Shown here: in pieces, positions 27,403-35,329 of the stretch
How positions within the stretch are numbered: the first letter of the stretch is position 1
Layout: each line of letters opens with the position of its first letter
Source of the DNA: Oceanobacillus sojae
Lineage (GTDB): Bacteria > Bacillota > Bacilli > Bacillales > Amphibacillaceae
DNA length: 64,000 bases
Direction: 5' to 3'
Assembly (NCBI RefSeq): GCF_007991515.1
Contig: NZ_BJYM01000001.1
Location: forward strand, 310,001 to 374,000
The notes under the pieces: generated by a model
Databases searched by the model: none
What the model was told of the DNA's origin: nothing
What the model saw: the letters and a program-made list of their open reading frames with translations, nothing else
Position numbers and translations under genes: made by a program

Positions 27403-27766
27403 CTCAACTTTCGCACTTGAGAATAAGCATCTATACCTTGCTATTCAAAAATAAACATGTCCATCATTTATCCTGCTTGTATGTTGTTAAATCATCCTTC
27501 TATTGAAATGAAAATTGTGTATAGCTCCTGCAACCAACCACTACACTTTCTATGGGGACGGCTTCAGCTAACTTGAAAAGCGGTTTTCTTTTCAAGTTAG
27601 CTGAAGAGCATGCCCCTAGGAAAGCAAAACGGTCCGCCGCAGCGGTGGCTTTACACGTTACCCTCTTTCTAGATCGAGTTTATGCTTTGTCAAGAGATAG
27701 ATAGAAGGAATAATCAACACCTGTCTCTATGATAAGCAAGTTATTTTTTAAGGTGCGAAAGTTGAG
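27403..27766. mobile_element. 364-bp MITE with 14-bp inverted ends and 7-bp target duplication
   Basis: The perfect ends CTCAACTTTCGCAC (27403-27416) and GTGCGAAAGTTGAG (27753-27766) are flanked on both sides by TTAATGA (27396-27402 and 27767-27773). There is no transposase or other gene inside, so it must move with help from an enzyme elsewhere. It fills most of the 547-base gap between polA and phoR. The boundaries could shift by one or two bases because the end and target sequences overlap. Confidence 0.78.
27562..27606. repeat. 18-bp perfect hairpin inside the MITE
   Basis: Arms CTTCAGCTAACTTGAAAA and its exact complement, with the 9-base loop GCGGTTTTC, flanked by GGGG and CCCC. There is no T-run, so it is not a plain terminator. 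Confidence 0.85.
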
Positions 27767-27804
27767 TTAATGAGAAAAGTCATCGCTATGACCATAGCGA
27801 TGAC

Positions 27805-29169
27805 TTAATCTTTCGGAATATATACATGTATGGCTGTACCTTTACTTACTTCACTGTCCACAACGATTTCTCCCTGATGAACTTCTACAATATGCTTTAC
27901 AATGGCTAAACCTAAACCGGTGCCGCCTGTGTTCCTGCTTCGATCTTTATCGACCCGGTAAAACCGTTCAAATATCCTTTGTATTACCTTTTGCTCCATC
28001 CCTATTCCAGTATCCTCAACTGAAAAATGGACACGATGTTCATCCTCGGATACTTTAAGATTCACATCTCCTCCAGAAGGTGTATAGTTAATTGCATTGT
28101 CCACAAGATTGATAATTACCTGCTTTAATTTTTCAACATCTGCATGAATGCTTATATCGGAGGAAATAGATGTTGCCAAATTCAACTCTTTCTTCTCTGC
28201 TTTTTGTTCTAATGACGGCAGAACTGCATCTATCATCTGTTTGACATTAAAGTCTTCTTTTTCCAGTTGAAAACCTTCTCTTTCTAAACGGGAAAGTTCT
28301 AATAGATCCTCAATGAGTAACTGTAATCGGTGACTTTCTTTATAAATAATCTCTATAAATTCCTCTGCTGCTTTTTCATCATGCTGTGCCTCTTTTAATG
28401 TTTCTGCAAATCCTCGTATTGAAGTAATTGGTGTACGCAGCTCATGAGAAACATTTGCCACAAAATCCTTGCGCATCTTTTCCAGCCGCTTTAATTCTGT
28501 AATATCGTAAATAACCAGAACAGCACCTTTAATCATATTATGCTCATTAAAAATAGGTGCGGCAATTACCTCCATGTAATTTTTAGTCAACCCGCGTTTA
28601 TTTTTAAATTGTTGTTTGACTGGCTGCTCATATAGAAATGTTTTTTGAACAACATCGTGCATCGCCTCATTTTGAAATACATCATAATATAAATGACCGC
28701 GATATTGTTTCTCATTTCCGTGAAACATCTCTAGAAATCCACGATTTACAAGATGGACGTATCCTTTCTCATCAATAAGGACAAGACCGTTTTTCATGTT
28801 GTCAATAATAGAAGTTAACTGCTCAGCATGCATTTGCTCCTGAATGGTAATCTCATTCATATTTCGGGCTAATTTATTAATATTTTTACTCAATTGCTCC
28901 ATTTCTTCACTATTTCCATTATAGAAACGGGCAGAGTAATTTCCTCTAATCATTTCATTTACTGTTTTGGAAGCTTTTTTCAGTGGTCTCGTGTATTTAT
29001 TATAGAATTGCATAAATATAATAGAAATCACTAAAAATTCAAATAAAATAATAGCAATGGTAAATACCCAGTTTCCTTCAGCTTGTACCATTAACCATCC
29101 GGATAATATCAGGACAATTGTGATACCAAGTATATTGGGGAACAAGGCTTTAGAAAATAAAATCTTCAT
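27805..29169 (-). CDS. phoR: PhoR-like sensor histidine kinase without outer domain
   Basis: A 454-residue membrane histidine kinase, partner of the PhoP gene that ends just before it. Two helices (about 9-28 and 35-54) leave only about six residues outside. HAMP (55-108), PAS (about 115-225), HisKA with His242 in VSHELRTP and HATPase (NLVDNAINYTP, DTGIGM, GGTGLGLAI) follow. PhoR of Bacillus subtilis has about 579 residues, the extra being an extracytoplasmic PAS-like domain that is missing here. The position beside phoP and polA supports the name. Confidence 0.9.
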   Translation of the reverse strand: MKILFSKALFPNILGITIVLILSGWLMVQAEGNWVFTIAIILFEFLVISIIFMQFYNKYTRPLKKASKTVNEMIRGNYSARFYNGNSEEMEQLSKNINKLARNMNEITIQEQMHAEQLTSIIDNMKNGLVLIDEKGYVHLVNRGFLEMFHGNEKQYRGHLYYDVFQNEAMHDVVQKTFLYEQPVKQQFKNKRGLTKNYMEVIAAPIFNEHNMIKGAVLVIYDITELKRLEKMRKDFVANVSHELRTPITSIRGFAETLKEAQHDEKAAEEFIEIIYKESHRLQLLIEDLLELSRLEREGFQLEKEDFNVKQMIDAVLPSLEQKAEKKELNLATSISSDISIHADVEKLKQVIINLVDNAINYTPSGGDVNLKVSEDEHRVHFSVEDTGIGMEQKVIQRIFERFYRVDKDRSRNTGGTGLGLAIVKHIVEVHQGEIVVDSEVSKGTAIHVYIPKD

Positions 29170-29862
29170 TTAAACCGGCTCCTCTAATTTATAACCTAAT
29201 CCACGGACTGTTTTAATATAAACAGGTTTTTTTGAATTTGGTTCAATTTTATCCCGCAGATGACTTACATGAACATCAACAATCCTTGTGTCACCAACAA
29301 AATCGTAATCCCACACACTGCTGAGTAATTGATCTCTGGAAATAACCTTTCCTTTATGTTTAGCCAAATAGTACAGCAGTTCAAACTCTTTTCTGGTAAA
29401 AGTAATTAATTCTCCATTCATTTCTGCTTCATAGCGTTCTGGATAAATAATCAAGTCCTTTATTCTGATAGATTGGTAACTGTTTTCCTGTGGGCGCTGC
29501 GTTCTTCTAATAATTGCTTTGACTCGGGCAACCACTTCTTTTGGACTGAACGGCTTTGTCAAATAATCGTCTGCTCCAAGCTCCAGCCCAAGAATTTTAT
29601 CAATTTCTTCATCTTTTGCTGTAAGCATTAATATTGGTGTATCAATATCATTTTTTCTTAATTTCCTGCATACTTCCATCCCATCTAGTTTTGGGAGCAT
29701 TAAATCTAAAATAATTAATTCATAGTTACCCGCAGCAGCCTTTTGATAAGCTTCTTCTCCATCGTATGCTACATCTGTGGTAAAACCGGCATTTTCGATA
29801 TTATATTTTAGTAAAGTAACAATCGATTGCTCATCATCTACAATTAGAATCTGTTTTCCCAT
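29170..29862 (-). CDS. phoP: Response regulator PhoP
   Basis: A 230-residue OmpR/PhoB-type regulator of phosphate starvation genes. The receiver domain has the phosphoacceptor Asp53 in ILDLMLP and switch Lys in LTKPFSP. The winged-helix domain (TRKEFELLYYLAKHKGKVISRDQLL, VDVHVSHLRDKIE) follows. The stop directly abuts the phoR start. Confidence 0.95.
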   Translation of the reverse strand: MGKQILIVDDEQSIVTLLKYNIENAGFTTDVAYDGEEAYQKAAAGNYELIILDLMLPKLDGMEVCRKLRKNDIDTPILMLTAKDEEIDKILGLELGADDYLTKPFSPKEVVARVKAIIRRTQRPQENSYQSIRIKDLIIYPERYEAEMNGELITFTRKEFELLYYLAKHKGKVISRDQLLSSVWDYDFVGDTRIVDVHVSHLRDKIEPNSKKPVYIKTVRGLGYKLEEPV

Positions 29863-30277
29863 TTAGAAAAATCCCCCCTATTTCATATATATGCTTACGT
29901 AGATGAAAATTTCACCCCGAAGCATTTTTTCTCCTGCTGAACAGGAATGTTGATTACTTCTATTTTTCATGTAATCATTTCTTTTATTTTCTTTATTCTA
30001 CCATTATTCACGAACATAGCCTATTACATAAGTAAATGTTAATAAAACTTAACAAAAACGATGCAAATCATGAGTCATTAAAATTCGGAACGGATCACTC
30101 TTATACATTTGATTCTTTATTCTTTACAGAAAAAAACCTGAAGCGATAAATGCTGCAGGTTTTTTGTGTGAGGGAGTTCTTCAAAAGTATAGTTTATTCA
30201 CAGATTAATTCTCAAGAACATAACCGTCCGTCTATGAATACCAAACTGAATAACAGCGTGTTCTCTGCCCTTTTATT
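29863..30277. other. Gap between phoP and thiT
   Basis: This non-coding stretch of 415 bases is the phoP promoter region plus one terminator hairpin (30130-30166). I see no gene with a ribosome site and no clear PhoP direct repeats (TTAACA-type) in it. Confidence 0.6.
30130..30166. terminator. Bidirectional terminator hairpin
   Basis: Stem AAAAAACCTG / CAGGTTTTTT with an inner AGC/GCT pairing; T-runs on both strands. Confidence 0.75.
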
Positions 30278-30844
30278 TTAAATTTTTCCTGTTAATGTTC
30301 TCGGCTGTTTATAGAACAGAAGAAACACAATAATTAGACTCAGTATAAAAGATGGAATCATATAAGATGAATTATAGATTAATGAATAGAGCCAGGCCGG
30401 CTGCCCGTCTACCGCAGATCCGAAGAAAACCATTCCTGCAATATAATGACAAACAAAACGTGCAGCAGAACCCAAAAATACTCCAATTAAAATATAAGAA
30501 AAAGCTTTCTTCATCTGCTTACCTTTTATACTTTCCACAACCTGTTTAGAGACTATTCCTGCCAGGCCGACAACAGTAAATGCTAACCCATACTCAATAA
30601 TCCCCTGTACTGGATGCATAATGAAAGCCGTCCCTGTCGCAACCTGTAATACTCCCCAAAGAAACCCTGATAAAAGACCGCCTTTAAGTCCCCAGCGAAA
30701 AGCAACAATAAAAATAGGAATCATTGCAAAAGATACGGAGCCACCTTGTGGCCAGAGCTTAAACCCTATCGGTAAAATATCCAGTAATAATGCGAAGGCA
30801 GTAAATATTGCTACCTCAACTAAAAATAGTGTTTTATTTTTCAA
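30278..30844 (-). CDS. thiT: ThiT thiamine-specific ECF transporter subunit
   Basis: A 188-residue substrate-binding membrane protein (S-component) that takes up thiamine with a shared ECF energy module encoded elsewhere. It has six hydrophobic segments and matches ThiT in FKLWPQGGSVSFAMIPI and in WG-rich loops (FRWGLKGGLLSGFLWGVLQ), where thiamine is bound. The TPP riboswitch upstream confirms the pathway. TTG 30844 behind GGGGGAG is the likely start; ATG 30865 is in frame but has no ribosome site. Confidence 0.95.
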   Translation of the reverse strand: MKNKTLFLVEVAIFTAFALLLDILPIGFKLWPQGGSVSFAMIPIFIVAFRWGLKGGLLSGFLWGVLQVATGTAFIMHPVQGIIEYGLAFTVVGLAGIVSKQVVESIKGKQMKKAFSYILIGVFLGSAARFVCHYIAGMVFFGSAVDGQPAWLYSLIYNSSYMIPSFILSLIIVFLLFYKQPRTLTGKI

Positions 30845-30925
30845 TTTCTTCTCCCCCAAATACATGACGCTATGCCAAAATCAAATTTATTTTTTTCATA
30901 GCTTCAACAGTCTTTTTTTACACAA

Positions 30926-31024
30926 CAAAAAAGTAATGCCAAGGGAGTCTTCTTGATGGCGATATTCTTAAAAGAGAGTACATCTCTACAGAACATCTAA
31001 AACTCCGCTCACACATTACTTTTA
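30926..31024 (-). terminator. Terminator stem of the TPP riboswitch expression platform
   Basis: AAAAGTAATG (31023-31014) can pair with CATTACTTTTTT (30938-30927) on the minus strand across a long loop, followed by T-rich sequence. Other pairings are possible. Confidence 0.5.
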
Positions 31025-31042
31025 TATCCATCAAAAAGTCCA

Positions 31043-31127
31043 CAATCCCTACGCCAGCGCTAACTGACAGGTTCAAAGGGTCAGAACATGAATAATGTTC
31101 ACTCTCAGCCAATGGCTCCCCTTGCAG
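31043..31127 (-). ncRNA. TPP (THI-box) riboswitch
   Basis: On the minus strand: GGGGAGCC, GGCTGAGA, then GACCCTTTGAACCTG and GGCGTAGGGA, the conserved TPP-sensing core in the right order. It precedes thiT, so thiamine pyrophosphate would shut off thiamine uptake. Confidence 0.97.
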
Positions 31128-31196
31128 GCTTTTTTTATTCACTTTTTTGTATAGGTTCAGTATAAATCACTTTACAGTAAATCGCAATAGCTTATA

Positions 31197-32990
31197 CTAC
31201 TTTTGAAGTTTCTTCGCCAATTCTAAAAATGCCTGGACATCTTGTTCACAGATTTCTATTGCATTTTCCCAGAAATCAGGTTTTGTTAAGTCAACCTGCA
31301 GATGCTTTTCGGCAAGCTCTTCAACTGTCAATCGGCCTGTATCTCTTAATAAAGCAGTATATTTTTCTTCAAAGTTTCCTTCGTAATCCTGTGCATATGC
31401 ATAGATTCCCTGGCTGAATAAATATCCAAAAGTATAAGGGAAATTATAAAACGGCACACCAGTAATATGGAAATGCAGCTTAGATGCCCAGAAATGCGGA
31501 TCATATTCTGATAGATTGTCACAATACGCTTCTTTTTGCGCCTCTACCATAAGCTCATTTAATCTGTCTGTACTTACCATTCCTTGCTTACGCTCTTCAT
31601 AGAATTGCTTCTCAAATAAGAACCGTGCATGGATATTCATAAAGAAGGCAATACTGCGCGATACTTTATCCTCCAGCAATGTCAGTTTTTCTTCGTCTGT
31701 TTTAGCCATTTTCACAGATGCATCAGCTACAATCATTTCAGCAAAGGTAGAAGCAGTTTCTGCTACATTCATTGCATAGCCTTGGTTTAATCCGTTCACA
31801 TCGTTCATCACATACTGATGATAGCCATGTCCCAGCTCATGAGCCAATGTAGCTATATTAGAAGGAGTTCCTGAATAGGTCATAAAGATACGTGTTTGTT
31901 CGCTGGCAGGAAAGCTTGTACAGAATCCGCCCGGACGTTTTCCTGCCCGATCTTCTGCTTCAATCCATCGTTTTTCAAATGCCATTTGTGCGAAATCTGC
32001 CATCTGTGGACTAAAACCCCGGAACTGTTCAACAATAAAAGCTGCTCCTTCATCATAGCTCTTTTTTTCTACCTTTGATTGAATAGGAGCATTCACATCA
32101 AAAATACTTAATTGATCTAAATTTAATAGAGTCGCTTTTTGATTTAAGTATTCTACAAATAAAGGCTTATGCTTCTCGATTGCTCCCCACATAGCATTTA
32201 ATGTTTTTTCCTTCATCCGGTTCTTTTCTAGAGGCTCTTTTAAAACATTATCCCATTCATAATGCTTATATGTTTGCAGACGGAAACCTGCCAAGTGGTT
32301 TAAGGTTTGCCCAAATAAGTCTTCATTCTCTTTCCAGGCTTTGCTTATTTGCCGGAATACATATTCTCTTTGCTCACGGTCTGGTGTTGATAATTTATTA
32401 GAAGCCTGTCCGACAGAATAACTTTGTGTCTCTCCGTCTTCTGCAATATCAATTTTCATATTGCCGACAATGGTTCCGTACATCTGATTCCACGCATGAT
32501 ACCCATCGACAGCTAAATCGCCGATTAAAATTTCTTCATTTTTAGATAATTGTTCGCGTGCTCGTTCTCTTCTTTCAGTCAATATAAATTTAAGAGGTTT
32601 TATCGCTTCCTGTTCTAATAATATATCCCAGTTTGCGTCTGTTATCGCTCCCAGTTTTTGATCGATTATTTTTGTCAAAGCACTGCTTGAAGCTTGTACT
32701 TGAGCTGCCTCAGCAACATATAAAGCAGCCTGTTTATCTGTTACATCCTGCGCACTTAAACAACTGATATATGCGCCCATTTCACGTGATTGTTTTGTAA
32801 GAAGCTCCAATTTTTCTAAAATTCTTTCCCAAGCTTCCGTTTCGCCATTAGCATCTAAATGATTAACTTCTTCGGTTAATTTCGCAGTATCTCTCTTAAC
32901 TTCATTCACAAATTGGCGGAATTCCTCTGAGTTACTTTGTCCAGGAAAAATAACATCTAAGTCCCATGTTGGCTGTAATTGTTGAACCAT
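31197..32990 (-). CDS. pepF: Oligoendopeptidase F (M3 family)
   Basis: A 597-residue cytoplasmic zinc peptidase that degrades oligopeptides. The HExxH motif is HELGH in TLAHELGHGYHQYV, and the third ligand Glu is in the downstream AETASTFAEM. Length and the FEKRWIEAEDRAGKRPGGFC loop match PepF. I chose ATG 32990, eight bases after GGAG; ATG 32996 is too close to it. A single gene; a role in peptide turnover or sporulation is known for relatives. Confidence 0.95.
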   Translation of the reverse strand: MVQQLQPTWDLDVIFPGQSNSEEFRQFVNEVKRDTAKLTEEVNHLDANGETEAWERILEKLELLTKQSREMGAYISCLSAQDVTDKQAALYVAEAAQVQASSSALTKIIDQKLGAITDANWDILLEQEAIKPLKFILTERRERAREQLSKNEEILIGDLAVDGYHAWNQMYGTIVGNMKIDIAEDGETQSYSVGQASNKLSTPDREQREYVFRQISKAWKENEDLFGQTLNHLAGFRLQTYKHYEWDNVLKEPLEKNRMKEKTLNAMWGAIEKHKPLFVEYLNQKATLLNLDQLSIFDVNAPIQSKVEKKSYDEGAAFIVEQFRGFSPQMADFAQMAFEKRWIEAEDRAGKRPGGFCTSFPASEQTRIFMTYSGTPSNIATLAHELGHGYHQYVMNDVNGLNQGYAMNVAETASTFAEMIVADASVKMAKTDEEKLTLLEDKVSRSIAFFMNIHARFLFEKQFYEERKQGMVSTDRLNELMVEAQKEAYCDNLSEYDPHFWASKLHFHITGVPFYNFPYTFGYLFSQGIYAYAQDYEGNFEEKYTALLRDTGRLTVEELAEKHLQVDLTKPDFWENAIEICEQDVQAFLELAKKLQK

Positions 32991-33058
32991 TAACATCTCT
33001 CCTTTTTTTATTCTATTATCTAATATTTAGTATACCGAAATTTATAAAAGGAAGCATT

Positions 33059-33093
33059 AAAAAAGCCTGTAAAGAAAAATATTTTTACAGGCT
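33059..33093 (-). terminator. Terminator after holin-like gene
   Basis: Stem AGCCTGTAAA / TTTACAGGCT, then six T on the minus strand. Confidence 0.88.
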
Positions 33094-33111
33094 CTATTTC
33101 TAATATCTGTA

Positions 33112-33336
33112 TTAATTCTTTTTTTTCTTACTCTTTTTCTTTTTCGGTTTAGCCATATATGCTTTCTTCCGTCTTACCCAAGCAATGAGAACAGTGATGA
33201 TTGTAAATATGGCAGATAATAATTGTTCTATAAGGGTACTATCGATAAGCATTGGTGACTTACCTAATAGCACAAAAACTTGGTTTGTTGCAGCGATAAT
33301 CACGGCTATTATACTAATCATAGTACCTTTGTCCAC
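33112..33336 (-). CDS. Small holin-like membrane protein
   Basis: A 74-residue protein with two hydrophobic helices (about 5-25 and 35-53) and a Lys-rich tail (KPKKKKSKKKKN). This is the layout of phage phi-LC3/SPP1-type holins, which form membrane pores to release lysins. The start is GTG 33336 behind AAAGGAGGGG. There is no endolysin or other phage gene nearby, so it may be a domesticated holin or an unrelated small membrane protein. The terminator directly downstream shows a single-gene unit. Confidence 0.7.
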   Translation of the reverse strand: MDKGTMISIIAVIIAATNQVFVLLGKSPMLIDSTLIEQLLSAIFTIITVLIAWVRRKKAYMAKPKKKKSKKKKN

Positions 33337-33549
33337 TTTTTGCCCCTCCTTTACAACCCTTATATATTATTATTAAAAAAACAGGTTTTTGGAAACGGCA
33401 TAAACCTTTAGAAGTTTAATCCTATATTTATTTGGGTACTGTATATATGTATTTAAAATATTTTTAATTAAAGATACTTGACTTTCTTAATTTATTATTT
33501 TACACTAAGTAACATAAAGTAAGTAACTATTTTTTAGGAGGCAATAATA

Positions 33550-34083
33550 ATGGCAAAAATTAATTGGACAGTAGACAAAGCGCATAGTGAAGTAGGCTTT
33601 TCTGTAAAGCATATGATGATTTCAAAAGCAAAGGGAACTTTCGATAATTTTGATGCAAAAATCAATGCGGATGCAGAGGATTTAACAGATGCTGATATTG
33701 AAGTAACAATAGATGTAACAAGCATCAATACTCGTAATAATGATCGTGATAACCACCTTCGTTCTGCAGATTTCTTTGATGCAGAGAACTATCCAAACAT
33801 TACTTTTACAGCAAAAGATATTAAAAAATCTGGTGATGACTATGAAGTTGCTGGAGATTTAACAATAAAAGGAACTACAAAACCTGCTGTTTTTAACGTA
33901 ACATTCGAAGGTCAAAGTAAAGATCCAATGGGCGGCGGCATTGTTGCAGGATTCAGCGGCTCTACAAGTATTAATCGTAAAGAATTTGGCTTAACCTGGA
34001 ATGCTTCCCTTGAAACTGGCGGAGTACTTGTTGGTGAGGAAGTAAAAATTAATTTTGAATTGGAATTGCAAAAAGCTGAATAA
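33550..34083 (+). CDS. YceI-family lipid-binding protein
   Basis: A 177-residue lipocalin-like protein of the YceI family, which binds polyisoprenoids or similar lipids. It starts with WTVDKAHSEVGFSVKHMMISKAKG, and NNDRDNHLRSADFFDAENYPNITF is the family core. It has no signal peptide, so it acts in the cytoplasm, as do many Gram-positive members. The strong ribosome site is TAGGAGG, and it is transcribed alone. The bound ligand is unknown. Confidence 0.93.
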   Translation: MAKINWTVDKAHSEVGFSVKHMMISKAKGTFDNFDAKINADAEDLTDADIEVTIDVTSINTRNNDRDNHLRSADFFDAENYPNITFTAKDIKKSGDDYEVAGDLTIKGTTKPAVFNVTFEGQSKDPMGGGIVAGFSGSTSINRKEFGLTWNASLETGGVLVGEEVKINFELELQKAE

Positions 34084-34105
34084 TATTGAATAGCTTTCAC
34101 TGATA

Positions 34106-34157
34106 AAAAGCAAGTCCCTGATTTTACTCACAACAGTAAAAATCAGGGACTTTTTGC
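34106..34157. terminator. Bidirectional terminator between yceI-like and vanW-like genes
   Basis: Long stem AAGCAAGTCCCTGATTTT / AAAATCAGGGAC-TTTTTGCTT (one bulge) around ACTCACAACAGT. The vanW-like stop codon lies in the right arm. Confidence 0.88.
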
Positions 34158-35021
34158 TTGAAAAAGAGAAGCATCGTTACTTGTATAAATAGCGACCGTC
34201 ATTGCTCCTTCATTAGCTCTCGCTTGAATAAGAACAGGTTGATTATATTTATTCCGAAATGCAAAGTCCGGTCCCCACCAGCTTACAGTAGCATCTCTTC
34301 CTTTGGGAACATATGGGACCTCCCTGCTGTGTGCGTAGCGTTCCGTTATTTCAATTCCTTGAAGATCTACTGCATTAAATAATGTCGATGATACCTGACA
34401 AATACCTCCGCCAATATCCTCACTAAATTCCCCTTTTACAATAACCGGGGCAGGAAGATAGCCTCTTTCTCTTGTTCTCTCCCCCACAACTTCATTAAAA
34501 GAAAAGTACTCACCGGGGAAAATGACTGTATTATTAATCGCATCTGCAGCAAGCTCAATATTACGTGTTCTTTCTATATTTCCTTTCCTGAATCTGGTTG
34601 TAAAGCGATTTAACTCGTGCTCTTTAATTTCTTTTAAAAGTTCTGCACTAACACGTGCCGGAATCTTTTGTTTCGGTACTTGCAACCGCCCGTTATCCAT
34701 TCCGCTATAGTAAAATTCATTAATCAATGTATGAAATTGGTTTACTTCCAGCGCATACCCATGTTTTTCTTTTACAATTTCCCCATTTTTATTAATATAA
34801 GCGTTTTTCGGCTTTTTATAGACCTTTTCCTGCATATACTTTGTTAAGGACTGAATGTTATTCCAATTTAATAGTGCCTCATCCATTTCAAATATATAAG
34901 GTTTTAAATCAATAAGCCAAGAATCATTCTGTTCATCGTAAAGCTCCATGACAGAAGCATGCGATGTATGAGGAAATATAAGAAATAAAAATATCAATAG
35001 CAGTACAGAAATTCGCATCAT
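34143..35021 (-). CDS. Secreted VanW-family protein
   Basis: A 292-residue exported protein. The N-terminal signal peptide covers about residues 1-22 (cleavage after SHA). The VanW core (residues about 160-265) shows FPGEYFSFNEVVGERT, GGGICQVSSTLFNAV and a final beta region. The family takes its name from vancomycin clusters but has no proven activity; a cell-wall role is likely. There is no lipobox. The start ATG-ATG is preceded by AAGGGGTG. Confidence 0.9.
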   Translation of the reverse strand: MMRISVLLLIFLFLIFPHTSHASVMELYDEQNDSWLIDLKPYIFEMDEALLNWNNIQSLTKYMQEKVYKKPKNAYINKNGEIVKEKHGYALEVNQFHTLINEFYYSGMDNGRLQVPKQKIPARVSAELLKEIKEHELNRFTTRFRKGNIERTRNIELAADAINNTVIFPGEYFSFNEVVGERTRERGYLPAPVIVKGEFSEDIGGGICQVSSTLFNAVDLQGIEITERYAHSREVPYVPKGRDATVSWWGPDFAFRNKYNQPVLIQARANEGAMTVAIYTSNDASLFQAKSP

Positions 35022-35129
35022 GACACACCCCTTAAGTATTATTATGTTTGGGATGTTTTATTTCTATACAGTGAATAAATCTGGAATTATTGTTTCGTAA
35101 ATGAAGAACACTATCTATACTAAAAACCA

Positions 35130-35165
35130 TAAAAAAATTGCCAGGAATATATCCTGACAATTTTT
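35130..35165 (-). terminator. Terminator of the 32-residue small gene
   Basis: Stem AAAAATTGTCAGGATA / TATTCCTGGCAATTTTT (one mismatch) with T-run on the minus strand, seven bases after the small gene stop. Confidence 0.85.
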
Positions 35166-35170
35166 CAAAC

Positions 35171-35269
35171 TTATCTAAAGTCCCTGTTATCTTCTAAATA
35201 CTCACTTGCAACACGGTAACCTACCAGTGCTGTCAAAGCAAGCAAAACATAGCAAAAGAAATTCTTCAT
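35171..35269 (-). CDS. 32-residue membrane peptide, unrecognised
   Basis: A short gene reading Met-Lys-Asn-Phe-Phe-Cys-Tyr-Val then a hydrophobic helix (about residues 4-20), followed by an acidic/basic tail ending in Asp-Phe-Arg. ATG 35269 has a perfect AGGAGG at eight bases, and a strong terminator follows the stop. Both argue for a real transcription unit. It lies upstream of the VanW-like gene and downstream of the NADH dehydrogenase. I know no family for it. Confidence 0.75.
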   Translation of the reverse strand: MKNFFCYVLLALTALVGYRVASEYLEDNRDFR

Positions 35270-35329
35270 ATTTTTTACCTCCTGTGGAGTATTTTATCGA
35301 ATACAACGATTAGGATGACTTCCTATTAT

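Noticed and set aside
30170-30260. GAGTTCTTCAAAAGT as a third copy of the GTGTTCAAAAAGT element
   Set aside because: An inserted base and no matching inverted end; similarity is at chance level for AT-rich DNA.
30918-31142. 74-codon minus-strand frame
   Set aside because: It lies across the TPP riboswitch and its expression platform, which explain the conservation better.
33112-34083. Remnant prophage around the holin-like gene
   Set aside because: Neighbours are PepF, YceI and VanW genes; no integrase, endolysin, attachment repeats or structural genes are visible.
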